Source: Mycogone perniciosa
Lineage: Eukaryota; Ascomycota; Sordariomycetes; Hypocreales; Hypocreaceae
Reading direction: 5' to 3'
Length of the DNA: 64,000 bases
Assembly: GCA_025331125.1 (NCBI GenBank)
Contig: JAOALB010000034.1
Span: 248,001 to 312,000 of the forward strand
Shown: in pieces, positions 1 through 9,752 of the stretch
Position numbering within the stretch: position 1 is the first letter of the stretch
How the letters are laid out: every line of letters starts with the position of its first letter
The notes under the pieces: model-generated
The model's database searches: none
The model's input: only the letters and a program-made list of their open reading frames with translations
What the model was told of the DNA's origin: nothing
Made by a program: the position numbers and the translations under genes

Positions 1-788
1 TAACCCGACATAGAGACCGACATGTCTATCTGGGAGGTACGAGGCGACAAGCAGCGCTTTACCATCTCGCAGATCATGCTTTGGGTTGCCTTTGATCGCG
101 GTCTTCGTCTAGCTGATAAGAGGTGCTTGCCATGCCCCAATCGTGCGAAATGGCTCGAGGCCCGTGACAATCTCTATGAGGAGATTATGCAGAAGGGTTT
201 GTCGTGACACTTCCCCCCCTCAATGAATCCGTACTGACGCATAAGCCAGGCTACAATACCGAAATGAAATGCTTCATTCAAAGCTACGAAGCCAACACCG
301 TGCTGGACTCGTCTATCCTACTCGCCCCTCTGGTCTTCTTCATCGCTCCCTCTGACCCACGCTTTCTTAACACACTCGACCGAATTATGCTGCCACCAGA
401 AGAGGGCGGCTTGACTAGTACTGGATTAGTGTTCCGTTATGATACTGATCTCTCAGATGATGGTAAGTGCATTAAATTTACATACTAAACTAAGGGGACT
501 AATTGCTCTTTAGGTGTTGGTGGAAGGGATGGTGCCTTCAGCATCTGCACTTTCTGGCTGGTCGAGGCCTTGACACGGGCTAGTATTCATACACCCAAAT
601 ACCGTTCTCGAGCTGTCAATCTCTTTGAGAACATGCTGCAGTTTTCCAATCATCTGTCTATGTTCTCGGAGGAAATTGCGCGAAGTGGTGAACAGTTGGG
701 CAACACGCCACAGGCCTTTAGTCATTTGTCACTTATCAGCGCGGCATTCAACCTCGATCGTGTGACAGAGGGCTGGACGGGTTCTTGA
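1..788 (+). CDS. GH15-type glucoamylase-like glycosidase, 3' part
   Basis: This is the C-terminal end of a glycoside hydrolase family 15 protein ((alpha/alpha)6 barrel; inverting hydrolysis of alpha-glucosides). The gene begins left of the window. Visible exons are about 14-196, 250-462 and 514-788; introns 197-249 and 463-513 have GT..AG ends and restore the frame exactly (AAG G|GC TAC and GAT G|GT GTT). An in-frame TAA at 1-3 implies that another intron ends at the TAG at 11-13. Family-like blocks are IWEVRG, LDSSILLAPLVFFIAP near the middle, GGLTSTGLVFRY, FWLVEALTRA and RSGEQLGNTPQAFSHLSLI near the end. No starch-binding domain follows the catalytic part, so it resembles the intracellular bacterial-type GH15 proteins of fungi rather than secreted glucoamylases. 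The exact substrate cannot be told. It converges on the small gene at 902-1285. Confidence 0.85.
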
Positions 789-901
789 TAGGATTTCCTA
801 ATATAGGCTTTGGTAGTATTTGAAGTCGTAAATCACAAGTTATATACTTATTTCTGTTCAGATATTCACCAACTCTCCAAAGCCCCCTCTCTCAGCTCAA
901 C

Positions 902-1285
902 TTAGCAACTAACATCTTCCGGGATTGTGTACAAGCTACTCCTAAAAGACTTCAACAAGGATCCCCTTTCTCTGCCACGACCTGTAGCCTTAATTCGAAT
1001 ACCGTCCTCAGCCATGTTCTCATCATAGTACTGTGGGAAACGTTTGCGCAAGGTTTCGCGGCATTCTTGGAGCTTGGCCCTCAGAAGGGCAAACTTGCGG
1101 TCCAGGTCCAGACATCTGTCACATTTTCGTGATAGTCTTTTCGAATGCAAGCCGTGTGGTTTTTGGATGACGCATTTATGCTCGAGTGTTCCCGCCTTGT
1201 GTTCTTCGCCGACACTGCAAATCTTGAGACAGCGGCCCCAGACTTCGTGATTGCAGTCGAATATTGTTCGTGCGTACGTACACAT
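902..1285 (-). CDS. small Cys-rich hypothetical protein, 127 aa
   Basis: A single-exon ORF with a true ATG at 1285. Cysteines cluster in the first half (C2, C11, C19, C23, then a KCDRC pair), followed by a charged, helix-prone middle and a basic tail. The start MCTYxRxIFxCxHExWGR resembles a family of uncharacterised short proteins I recall from filamentous fungi; no function is known to me. There is no signal peptide or membrane segment, so it is probably intracellular. The spaced C/H residues could bind zinc, which is inference only. It converges on the GH15 gene with a gap of about 110 bp. Confidence 0.6.
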   Translation of the reverse strand: MCTYARTIFDCNHEVWGRCLKICSVGEEHKAGTLEHKCVIQKPHGLHSKRLSRKCDRCLDLDRKFALLRAKLQECRETLRKRFPQYYDENMAEDGIRIKATGRGRERGSLLKSFRSSLYTIPEDVSC

Positions 1286-1681
1286 TGTGGTCCGCTGATA
1301 CCCGTTATCTTGTTTGCATCGATAGGCTAGCTCATGAGCGGATAAAGGAAAGTGTAATGGCGATTGTACTTGTATTCAAGGAGAATGAGGTTGACTTGGG
1401 ACTTATAGGTCAAACCTCCCATCAGCCTAATCATGCATTCGTTCCATTTATATAAGGAGAAGTAAACGACAGTGAACACTGTTTGCTCCTTCTGGTCCTT
1501 AATATGCACTATCCCATGTTCATGAACGCCATGTTTGGGTTACTGAACCCGTCTGGAACCCCGTGGTCAAAGCCAACAACACCAACAAGCAGTATAAAGG
1601 GGAAACAAAGAGGGTGGCGTGACTGGAAAGCCAGTGGAGCATCAGAAGAAAGTGTATGCTAATTTGCACATCTTCTTGTCG
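1286..1681. other. intergenic, no gene seen
   Basis: This 396-bp gap lies upstream of the Cys-rich gene and downstream of the HAD gene. It would hold the promoter of the former and the 3' UTR of the latter. The overlapping short ORFs lack family features. Confidence 0.5.
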
Positions 1682-2512
1682 TTATTGGCCGTCTAGTACA
1701 TATTCCAGGATATTGCTCTGTAGAACCTCTCGGAAATCCCGAGCCCAGAATATGTTTGCCTCATCATGCAAGTTGCCGCCAACATGCGGGACGCGGATGC
1801 CGACTCGGTGAAGCGTTTGTAGCAGCGGCGACATGTCCCATGACGAAACGACAATGCCTTTGTGATGAAGTAGACACTCCATGTCTGTTGTTGAATCTCC
1901 AAAGTACAGCAAGGGGCCCGGTCGTCCAGCAACCTCATGACTCAGACACTTGGCTTTGTCGGCAGAGGTAGTCAGTCTGCAGCCTAGGGATTCTGGACCT
2001 TGGATCTTGCCCCCTTCAGATATTTCGTTCGCAATGACAGAGATGGTGTGTGGGTGAAGGACTCCCTCAATGAAGGCGCGAGACCAGTTCACTGAGATGA
2101 CGGCTATTCTGTAACCCCTTTGTTCTGCGAGCCTGATCATGTCACCAAATCCATCTTGAATTATAACTGAACCAGCCTTAACTTTGGCTATCCCAATTCC
2201 AAACAAATCTGTTCGTCTTAATCTAGAAAAGACGCCTGAGTTCTCAACCCGGTCTAGAGATGCATTCTCAACGCCCTTCATCCCCGACAGAAACTCGAGC
2301 TCCTCGAGCACAGACCGACGCTTGCTCTCGGGGAGTTGATGGCTGTTTGTATACGACTTGTAATCTTCCAGGTAATCCCGGACCGCCTTGTCCCACACTG
2401 TCTGGAGATGTTTGTCATGGTGGTCCTTCTGGAACGCAATAGCGGCCTGAGCGAGCTCGCCTATGGTGTCCTTGACGGTGATTGTCCCGTCAAAATCGAG
2501 AATGATGCTCAT
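1682..2512 (-). CDS. HAD-superfamily phosphatase-like protein, 276 aa
   Basis: A haloacid-dehalogenase-fold hydrolase of the small cytosolic type (PHOSPHO1/MtnX/yeast Cto1-like). The nucleophile motif is LDFDGT, with D6 as predicted nucleophile and D8 as acid/base. Motif II is the Ser in IAVISVNWS, a Lys follows in the SADKAKCL stretch, and motif IV is FGDSTTDMECLL, supplying metal ligands. The domain fills the protein. I chose the ATG at 2512 because it places the first motif at the N-terminus as usual; the frame is open eight codons further upstream but only to a TTG. The substrate is unknown; small phosphomonoesters are likely for this fold. No intron is needed. Confidence 0.8.
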   Translation of the reverse strand: MSIILDFDGTITVKDTIGELAQAAIAFQKDHHDKHLQTVWDKAVRDYLEDYKSYTNSHQLPESKRRSVLEELEFLSGMKGVENASLDRVENSGVFSRLRRTDLFGIGIAKVKAGSVIIQDGFGDMIRLAEQRGYRIAVISVNWSRAFIEGVLHPHTISVIANEISEGGKIQGPESLGCRLTTSADKAKCLSHEVAGRPGPLLYFGDSTTDMECLLHHKGIVVSSWDMSPLLQTLHRVGIRVPHVGGNLHDEANIFWARDFREVLQSNILEYVLDGQ

Positions 2513-2941
2513 TCTTGAAAGGTTGTTGCGGCCCAAGATGAATTTGCCCCTTGACCACCCTAGTCATATAGCTGGGTGTGATGGTTCATTCGATGAAGGC
2601 GTCTTGGGGGTCGTCAAGTTTGCATGCTATGGGGTGGGTCCTCTCTCGGACTGTTTGGTATGACCCCATTTCCAAGGGTCATCTTGTCCGTTATAACGAC
2701 ATAGCCTATATTATTTAACGGTGTTTCTAAATAATACTTTTTTCTCTTTGGGACATGGTCAGTATTATTATTCACACCCTTGGCTAAAATTATTCATTAC
2801 GAAGGGTATCAATGTTCTAAATGGTCCTGATCCGACGCCCCAACGCCAACAGTCAAGTCGAAGTTATGATCCATTTTGTTGTCAACTGTTCCGCTCGCCC
2901 AGTGTCCCTTCATTCATCTACGAGACAGTATGTTTATATGC
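2513..2941. other. intergenic, no gene seen
   Basis: Non-coding gap between the HAD phosphatase start and the 3' end of the TFIIF beta gene, both on the minus strand. AT-rich around 2700-2800. It presumably holds the HAD promoter. No conserved motif recognised. Confidence 0.5.
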
Positions 2942-4191
2942 TCACAGAGCGGGGAGCACATCCTCCATCTCCTCGGGCTCATCATCATCATCATCCATGG
3001 CCTCTGCCGCAGCCTCCTTGGCCTCGTTGCCACCTTTATCTCTGTATGCCTCACTCAGGCAGTAGTGGTTCGCAAATGGGCCGCTCTTGTTGAGGACGGC
3101 AACCTCTTCCAGGACCTGACGCAGATAGGAATCTGGTTGTTGAGTCCTCTGTCGCAGTGCCTTCATCGACCAATATTGGTACTGACGGAAGCAATCGAAA
3201 ATCATATCCAGAAGCTGGTTCTTAGGGATACGAGCAGCTTTGAACACCTCACCCTTCTTTGGTTTAGTAGTTGGGGGTGCGTTTTTCTGTTATGCCAATC
3301 AGTTAACAAAATATACCAGGTTAGCGGGTATAGGAGTACAAGGGAGACACTCACGATAAAGTTTCCTCCCCAGCTAACCGAACCAGCGGTGCCAGGGTTG
3401 ATGATAGATGATGCCTTATTCCTGCTGATAATCTGAAGCTTCGATTTGGAGTTTTCAGCGTCGAAAATGCGCTTCGCGAGAAGTTGCTCCTCTTCCTGGA
3501 GATTTCGGGGTTCGACGCGAATGTCGTAACGAATCTTGCCAAAGATCTTTGTCTTCTCTGTAATATCAAAGTCAGCCAGCGATCGCAGGAGTCATTTGAG
3601 GTACGGCAGAATCTTGCCAGGCGGCAGCATACTTGGAATAGCCTTGCGGTAATATGGCTGATAGCGACTCTTGCGGTCATAGGTTGGCCTCTCTCCATTG
3701 CTTTGCCTTGACCTCAGCAACGAGAGCGGAATGCCAGCATTGGCGGCATCGGTACGCGCCTGGTTCTTGGCCTTGAAGCCGGGGAGGTCCTCTTCGCTGA
3801 AGATGAAATGATTGTTGACGTCCTGGTCGAGAACGTCTAGATCATACTCCCGCGGTAGAAGCTGATGTTCGGGGCAGTTCGGCGCGAGAAGCATGCGTAG
3901 CTTCGTAACCTCACGGGTGCTTCCATCGCTCATCGTGTCCATCTGTGGCTCATTCCACGTCCGCAGCGTACCGATCTGGATCTCGTCGTCGTCGCCCAAT
4001 CTCTCGGTCAGCTTGAGCCACGCATCCCACATGTACTTTGGAACGCGCGCCAGATAGAGTGTCTCGAAGGTGTTGCCAGCGGCGGTCTTGTCATAGAAGT
4101 CCAAATCACCGGCATCATCGAGCATGTCGTCCTCGTCCATCGGGGTTGGCGATGCCTCCGGCTCAGGCTTCACAAATCCCGTATCTGCCAT
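2942..4191 (-). CDS. TFIIF subunit beta (RAP30/Tfg2)
   Basis: The small subunit of general transcription factor IIF, which accompanies RNA polymerase II in initiation. Model: complement(join(2942..3286,3355..3557,3633..4191)), 368 aa. The start is the ATG at 4191 (MADTGFVKPEPE); the open frame above it is 5' leader. Intron 3558-3632 (GTATGC..TTACAG, branch CTGAC) joins YYRKAIP to KKTKIFGKIRYDIRVEP. Intron 3287-3354 (GTGAGT..AACAG) leads into the conserved winged helix that begins VFKAARIPKNQLLDMIFDCF. The N-terminal dimerisation part includes LARVPKYMWDAWLKL. The C-terminus is acidic (a run of five Asp, then EPEEMED), encoded by the CATCATCATC tract near 2979-2996. It diverges from Elongin A. 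Confidence 0.93.
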
Positions 4192-4949
4192 TTTGAAATG
4201 CTTCTTCGACGGCGTAACAACAAGTGTATTGGGGCGGTGGTAACTGGAGTGTGTAGAAGCAAGCAGGGCAAGGAAGTAGATTGGGACGACGAGATGCATG
4301 GGCTGGTGACGAAATGGATTGATTTGCAGCGCATGCACCGCTGCAACAATCACTGTAATTGAACCATTTTAGTACGGTACAGGGTGGTCACGGCTAGAGA
4401 CCACTAATTTAGTAGTACATAACTACGGAGTAGATGCTCAAGGTACGTACCTGTAACTCTCAGGCTGTTATTGTAGTGGACCGTGCGCCAAGAGAGGCTG
4501 AAGTGAGACCCCTGGACGCCAAACCACGTCCTCAAACCTGACCTCGCCTTGTGCTAATGTGCCATCACAATCGATATTCTTCATCCTCATCCTTTTGTCC
4601 TCACTCAAAATCATCGAGTCCTGAACCCCGCCAACTTCCCTTGTTTGAATAGCCTTCGATAATCCAGGATTAATCGACCCTTGGGGCAAAGGAATATGCG
4701 AGCAGAACAAGTGGCACCAGGCAGCGTATCTCACACCTCTCTCTGCTGAACTTGCCTTATAGTTCGGGCTCTTCACTTCCAATCCTCACCCCATTTGCAT
4801 TGGCCTTGCATTCGTCTCACTTCCTGCCATGCAGTCTGAAGGGCAATAACATATAATCCTCATACTCGTTCTCTGAAAAACTTATTATTGAGTTTGCCTA
4901 TCAACCACACATATAAATCTGTCCCGGTCGCCAACCACTCTCACCCACC
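4192..4949. promoter_or_regulatory. divergent promoter region, TFIIF beta / Elongin A
   Basis: A 758-bp region between two divergent transcription-factor genes. It contains one TACGGAGTA word (4424-4432) and a pyrimidine-rich leader before the Elongin A ATG. An open frame at 4468-4782 begins with TTG and looks non-coding. No well-defined TATA box is evident. Confidence 0.4.
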
Positions 4950-6224
4950 ATGCCTCCCAAATCACTCATGGAGCTCGCCACTATGACCTGCATCAAGAAT
5001 ATCAAGGAGGTCGGAGGCATTGGCTTTTTGAACTACGAGATTGTCCGGGACATTCTCTTCAAGGTCGACAGCGCTGCTCAGTTGCACCAGATCGAACTCA
5101 ACTCTCCGCAGATCCAAGGCCAAACAACCGAGTTATGGCTCAGAATTATCGAACGCGAGTTCCCTCTCGAGTATAAGGCCAATCTGTACAAACCACAGGA
5201 CCCCAAGAAGTGGTACCGAGTCTGGGAAAAGTACAAAAAAGAACATGACGCTGCTCTTGAAGAAAGCGAGAACAAGTTGAAAATCGCCTTGGCCGGCCTC
5301 CGAGAGAACAAGGAGAAAAATACCAGCAAGATCGTGGGGGGTAGAAGCGTCCCAAACGTCGGAAGAATTGGACCAAGGCGACACTGGGGGCCCCGCGAAA
5401 CTTCTTCCAGTGTCTTGACCTTTGGTGGTGGCAGCCGTACCAAGACTTCCAATGGCGCCAGTGTGATGCGCAGAGTCCGTCGCGAGGTGAAAGAAATTGC
5501 CACCATTCACGGCTCCCTGTCGCGGCCTATCAAGGCTCCATCCCGACCTGTGGGGATGAAGAAGGCGCCGGAAGCCATGATCAACGAGTACCGCAGAGCT
5601 TCTCAGCCAGTGTATCGACCGATCCCTAAGGAACCACCACAGCTCTCGGCTGTGGAAGAACATGAGCAGCGGGCGACCTTCATCTCTGATTCCGAAGACG
5701 AAGACGAAGACGAAGACGAAGACGAAGACGAAGACGACACTGCCCCTCTCGAAAAGGCTTCGTTCAGGCCTCGGCTATCTTCAACGTCAGACGCTACCAA
5801 AGTTCAACCTCTCAAGGTCCCGGCACGAGCCACCCAGAAGCCACCCACCTCATCGCTCTCGAGAAAGTTTGGTCCGCCCGCCAAGTCTCCCGTCAAGGCT
5901 ACGGTAGTAATGGCTTCACAACCGACCATCAAGAAGATGCCGGGTATCCTCTCCAACAACCGCAAGGTCCCCGCAAGCAAACCTCGGGAGAGGGAATCAC
6001 CTCCAAGCACCCCCACGAAGGCATCATCCTCCAAGCCCTCTGAGAAACCAGCTGAAATTTACCACCCATCGCCTGACTCAACAGAAGGAGCATCCTCACC
6101 ACACTCAGCGGATGAAACCCTGGAATCGATCGATGAGGTGCAGCAGCAAGCAAAGCCTGCTGGTCTCCCTCGCAAGAGGAAGGCCATCGATATTTTTATG
6201 AGGCCCAAGCGACGAGGGATGTGA
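4950..6224 (+). CDS. Elongin A-like protein, 424 aa
   Basis: Single-exon homologue of RNA polymerase II elongation factor SIII subunit A, which also acts as substrate receptor of an Elongin-Cullin ubiquitin ligase that removes stalled Pol II. The N-terminal 110 residues carry the conserved part: SLMELATMTCIKNI (BC-box, Elongin C contact), then an F-box-like segment (GFLNYEIVRDILFKV) and the WLRIIEREFPLEY block. The rest is low-complexity and basic/Pro-rich, with an acidic run of alternating D and E at about residues 248-262 encoded by a GAAGAC repeat. The C-terminus KRKAIDIFMRPKRRGM is typical of fungal members. The start context CACCATGCC is good. It converges on the NEDD8 gene. Confidence 0.9.
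   Translation: MPPKSLMELATMTCIKNIKEVGGIGFLNYEIVRDILFKVDSAAQLHQIELNSPQIQGQTTELWLRIIEREFPLEYKANLYKPQDPKKWYRVWEKYKKEHDAALEESENKLKIALAGLRENKEKNTSKIVGGRSVPNVGRIGPRRHWGPRETSSSVLTFGGGSRTKTSNGASVMRRVRREVKEIATIHGSLSRPIKAPSRPVGMKKAPEAMINEYRRASQPVYRPIPKEPPQLSAVEEHEQRATFISDSEDEDEDEDEDEDEDDTAPLEKASFRPRLSSTSDATKVQPLKVPARATQKPPTSSLSRKFGPPAKSPVKATVVMASQPTIKKMPGILSNNRKVPASKPRERESPPSTPTKASSSKPSEKPAEIYHPSPDSTEGASSPHSADETLESIDEVQQQAKPAGLPRKRKAIDIFMRPKRRGM
5694..5735 (+). repeat. GAAGAC hexanucleotide repeat, about 7 units
   Basis: Seven tandem GAAGAC units inside the Elongin A frame encode an alternating Glu-Asp tract. The length is a multiple of three, so unit gain or loss keeps the frame; such tracts are often polymorphic. 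Confidence 0.9.
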
Positions 6225-6874
6225 GGGACTTGGTCGGAAATCAAGCGTAGTCGAGCTGACCACCAACCACCCCCACCCCAATGTGCCGTTCTTATTTTGT
6301 TCATTTGATTTACGGGACTTTCTTTTTGCGTTCTTCTGCCACTGGCCAGATGAGCCCAAAATGATTGCATGATGAAAGGAGTTTAGGTATAGAACTCAGG
6401 GCTTAAAGCCCAGGTTCAGACGTGTTGGTGAGGGTTTGCTAGTAGGTTTGTCTCTTGCCTGAGATTCATGATATTTGTACATTAGCTCCAAGGGTTTAGC
6501 AAGGGATACCATAGCGATTTTCAATTCATACAAAGACCATTCGCATGTTGCCCGGTTGTGCCCATGTGAGTTTTGGTGACAGGGCGTATAAATCGTTCAA
6601 TCATTCGTTCCTCTGTGTGTTTCCGTTTTACCACTTGATTCATGATTTCATGGAGGCCGATGCTATGATGCCAAGCTGCGTTTTGTTTTTATGTAGAGCC
6701 GTCCATCGGTGGCTGTTGTATGTGCTCGACGGAATGTTCCGTATATTCGCATTTCATTATTGCCGCCAGAGTTTATCTGCTAATCCCCTCATCGTCTTCC
6801 CCGAAGCCCCCAATAAATGATGCCACCAGAAATCGATACCCATCACCGTTGTGAGATTCATTGTGCGTCATATT
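6225..6874. other. convergent 3' region, no gene seen
   Basis: This 650-bp spacer lies between the ends of Elongin A (+) and NEDD8 (-). Several short frames overlap but have no family features. It would contain both 3' UTRs and terminators. Nothing else recognised. Confidence 0.5.
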
Positions 6875-7392
6875 TCAGCAACCGAGGAAACGTCCCCCCC
6901 TAAGGGCAAGGACGAGATGCAGAGTATCACCAGCGACGAGGTTGTATTCGGACGCAGTCTTGTCATCAGTCCTAAAGGTGACAAACGAGTGGTGAGCCAG
7001 GGTGTCCATATGGAAAGATATGGGGGAACAAGTGCGAACGAGGATAGGGTCGTACATTTGTTTGCCGCCGTGGATAAGTCGTTGCTGCACAGGCGGGATG
7101 CCTTCCTTCTCCTCCACCTTTTCCTTGATTTGGGAGACCTACGAACGCGGTCAATATCAGCCACCGTCTCCCCCCTCTTCCCCCCAAGCCAACGCCCGGG
7201 CTTTCTGTTGTCTAGTCCAGAAACACACACCTTGTAGTCCATCTCGATGTCTAGCTCGATCTCCTTGCCGGTCAACGTTCGCACCCTGCATATTGAACAA
7301 ACTTTCGTCAGCCTCGTGCGACATCGCGGACTCGAGGGAGCGCGTAGCAGCTGCTCTCCCCAATACCATATTGAAGCTCACTTAATCAACAT
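6875..7392 (-). CDS. NEDD8 / Rub1 ubiquitin-like modifier, 81 aa
   Basis: The ubiquitin-like modifier that is conjugated to cullins. Model: complement(join(6875..6971,7056..7138,7231..7285,7382..7392)). The first exon is only 11 nt (ATG TTG ATT AA) and splices to G GTG CGA, giving MLIKVRTLTGKEIELDIE. Intron 7139-7230 precedes VSQIKEKVEEKEGIPPVQQR; intron 6972-7055 splits the ATG codon of GGKQMTDDKT. The mature end LVLALRGG is followed by RFLGC, a five-residue tail that a UCH-type hydrolase must remove before E1 activation. The family length is 76-81 residues, so the model is complete. Unspliced open frames here are misleading because three introns interrupt the gene. An in-frame upstream ATG exists at 7581 (see findings). 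Confidence 0.95.
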
Positions 7393-8037
7393 GTTGGCGG
7401 TTTTAGTTTGGGTTTTCTCTTGTGTTTGACTTCGGGGCGGATAGTTCCGTCTTTCTACCTCTTTGTCCTTTGGAGGCGACGCGGGCTTCTCAAAGACCGG
7501 GATTGAGAAGTTGAGTGTTGAAAGCGCAAGGCTGAGAATGATGGAGAGAAGTGGGATGACGATGGTGGTGGGGCTCCACATGATGCCTTGTACGTACCTG
7601 TATTTCTGTACAGGTACCTCCACTAAAGGTGTTTGTTGAAGGGTAGTCCGCATACGAAGTACATGCAATATATATGTATAGGTAGGGTAACCCTTCAAAA
7701 TATTTGGCCAGAGTTGTTTAATTCATTTGATATAGATTCAATTCCCTCATATATCGCAGGATACTTGGTGTTTACAACGAAAGTGAATCGAGATAATGAG
7801 CTATGGCATGTGAACAGAGTCATTATTCAACCAGGCCATCGCTCACATAGTATATATCAGCACTAATAAGGGCCCATCTCAGCTCACCAGCATGGGGATT
7901 ATCACTGTGGAAGAAGAAAAGAAGCAAGTTGCGGTGCTTGACAATTGTCCCTATAATACAATCCGTAGTGTTCAGACAAGCATACAGTGGAGATTATATC
8001 ATCCCTCTTTCCCCATCACCATATCGATGTCATATTC
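7393..8037. promoter_or_regulatory. NEDD8 upstream region
   Basis: A 645-bp spacer between the NEDD8 start and the 3' end of prohibitin-2 (same strand). It holds an open frame continuous with NEDD8 exon 1 up to an ATG at 7581, an inverted repeat at 7594-7617, and a TACGAAGTA word at 7653-7661. Confidence 0.4.
7594..7617. repeat. inverted repeat, 9-bp arms with 6-nt loop
   Basis: Arms GTACCTGTA (7594-7602) and TACAGGTAC (7609-7617) are perfect reverse complements around the loop TTTCTG. It lies 13 bp 5' (on the minus strand) of the in-frame upstream ATG of the NEDD8 locus. It could form a hairpin in DNA or leader RNA, or be chance in GTAC-rich sequence. Confidence 0.6.
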
Positions 8038-9159
8038 TCATTTCCTCTCTGAATCTTCAAACACATTAAGGCCCAGTCCTTCAGCATCGAGCATCAACCT
8101 GTTCTTCGAACCAGATTCCTGCAGTTGCTGGGCGATGAGTCTAGCGTTCTCAATCTTCTTCAGCTCCACGTAGGCCTTGCTCTTCTTGATGGCTTCGCCA
8201 ATAAGCTCAGCAGAGCGAGCCTCACCCTGCGCCTTAACCACCATGGCTTGTTTCTCCTGCCGGGCCTTGTCGACGACAAAGGCTGCACGCTGCGCCTCTT
8301 GCTGGGCGACCTGTTTGGCTTCTACAGCGGCTGTGAATTCAGGGGAGAATGCAAGATGCTATAGCACGGATAAAGTCAGCCGTGGACTCACTTCATGGTA
8401 TTGACTGGGAGGAAACCAGGATAGTCATACCGTCAGAGATACATCGTCCAGGAGGATGTTGAAGCGTGCAGCTCGGCGGGACAAATTCTCGCGCACCAGC
8501 CTAGCAACCATCTCTCGCTGCGTGATAAGCTGACTAGCATTGAACTGGGCCACCACACTCTTCAGGACCTCGTTAACAATTGACGGCAGCACCCGCTCAT
8601 CGTAGTCTGTTCCGAGTGTTCTGTAAATCTGAGGGAGGGCCTCAATATTTGGTCTGGAAAGCACACGGCAGGTGATGTTGACCATCTGCAAATCTTTGGT
8701 TCCCGTTAGGGAGGCCACGTTCCGCGGCTTCGCTCGCACATCGTAGATGACCGGGGTCTCGAACCACGGGATGTTGATGTGTGTTCCTGCAACACTGTCA
8801 TCAGCCTTGCCCCCACAACAAACCTCTCGGAACGAGCATGGGGAATTCCATCGTCATCCCCGCAATTCCTCAGTCCTGGGACAGGGCGGCGATGGAGCAC
8901 AACTCTCCTCACCTTCGCTGTAAATCTCTTTGCTGACCCCTCTTAACCTCTGGTATTTGATAGCGCGATGACCGCCGTCCACGTTGAACAGCGAGTTTGA
9001 TAGCAGCCAGGCGCCGCCTGCAAGCAGTGCGCCTCCAATCAAAGCACCATTAGCTCCCCTGGGCATTTGCGGTCCTCCTCGTCCGGGATATCCGCCTCGA
9101 GTCTGCATCTGGCGAAGGCGCCGCATGGCTTCCTCTTGCCAATTGTTCGGATTCGACAT
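8038..9159 (-). CDS. PHB2: prohibitin-2 (Phb2), 307 aa
   Basis: A subunit of the ring-shaped prohibitin complex of the mitochondrial inner membrane, which scaffolds membrane proteins and modulates m-AAA protease. Model: complement(join(8038..8358,8431..8786,8913..9159)). The N-terminus is Gln/Gly/Arg-rich, followed by one hydrophobic segment (ALIGGALLAGGAWLL, about residues 40-54) that anchors it to the membrane. The PHB/SPFH domain follows (DGGHRAIKYQRLRGV ... THINIPWFETPVIYDVRAKP), then the C-terminal coiled coil (EFTAAVEAKQVAQQEAQRAA ... SKAYVELKKIENARLIAQQL). Intron 8787-8912 joins YSEG|THINIP; intron 8359-8430 joins VSLT|HLAFSPEF. The length matches the family. The partner Phb1 is not in the window. 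Confidence 0.95.
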
Positions 9160-9752
9160 TTTCGTCGCACCACTGGATCCTTGACCAGCGAGGTGTGTGC
9201 GCTTGCTCCTTGGTCAATACAGGATGCCCGAGTACCTGAAGCGCAAACGTTGTTGTCGTCGTCGTAGCGGAGCGAGTCTTTGTGCTACTGGCAGAAGCTC
9301 TCTTGCTCTCTCAGCCGGGCGGAACGGGAATGACCCGTTTTCCGCACGGCGCTAATACCCAATATGGAACCAAACACTTACCCTGTAGACCTAGCATTTT
9401 CGCTTTCAGAAAATAAATGAGATGCTTCGTAGACTATAACACCATTTTACAATTCATCGCTTCAGTATGGTCTTTTTCGATCTAGGTTATAGTCTGTGTG
9501 TATCATATCTATTCTGCCATTATACTATGGCATTGTTGGTGATATATAAAGCTTCATCACTACCAACTAGTACTTTGTACCCTCCACATGACCATGTAAT
9601 ATCGTTTTCATCATTCCATTGACCAAAATTTGTCATATACTACCATCCTGGTATGTGCGACCAAATTCTAGCTACTTAGGAAAACTAACAAAGGAGAGTT
9701 GTAACGAGTGCCTGACGTCTACGGATCCTCCAGCTCACAAGCGTCCTGTTGC
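9160..9752. other. prohibitin-2 upstream region, no gene seen
   Basis: A 593-bp spacer between two minus-strand genes. AT-rich from 9400 to 9660. It should hold the PHB2 promoter and the 3' UTR of the methyltransferase gene. No defined motif recognised. Confidence 0.4.

Noticed and set aside
4468..4782. 104-codon minus-strand frame between TFIIF beta and Elongin A
   Set aside because: It begins with TTG, not ATG, has no recognisable domain and lies in a divergent promoter.
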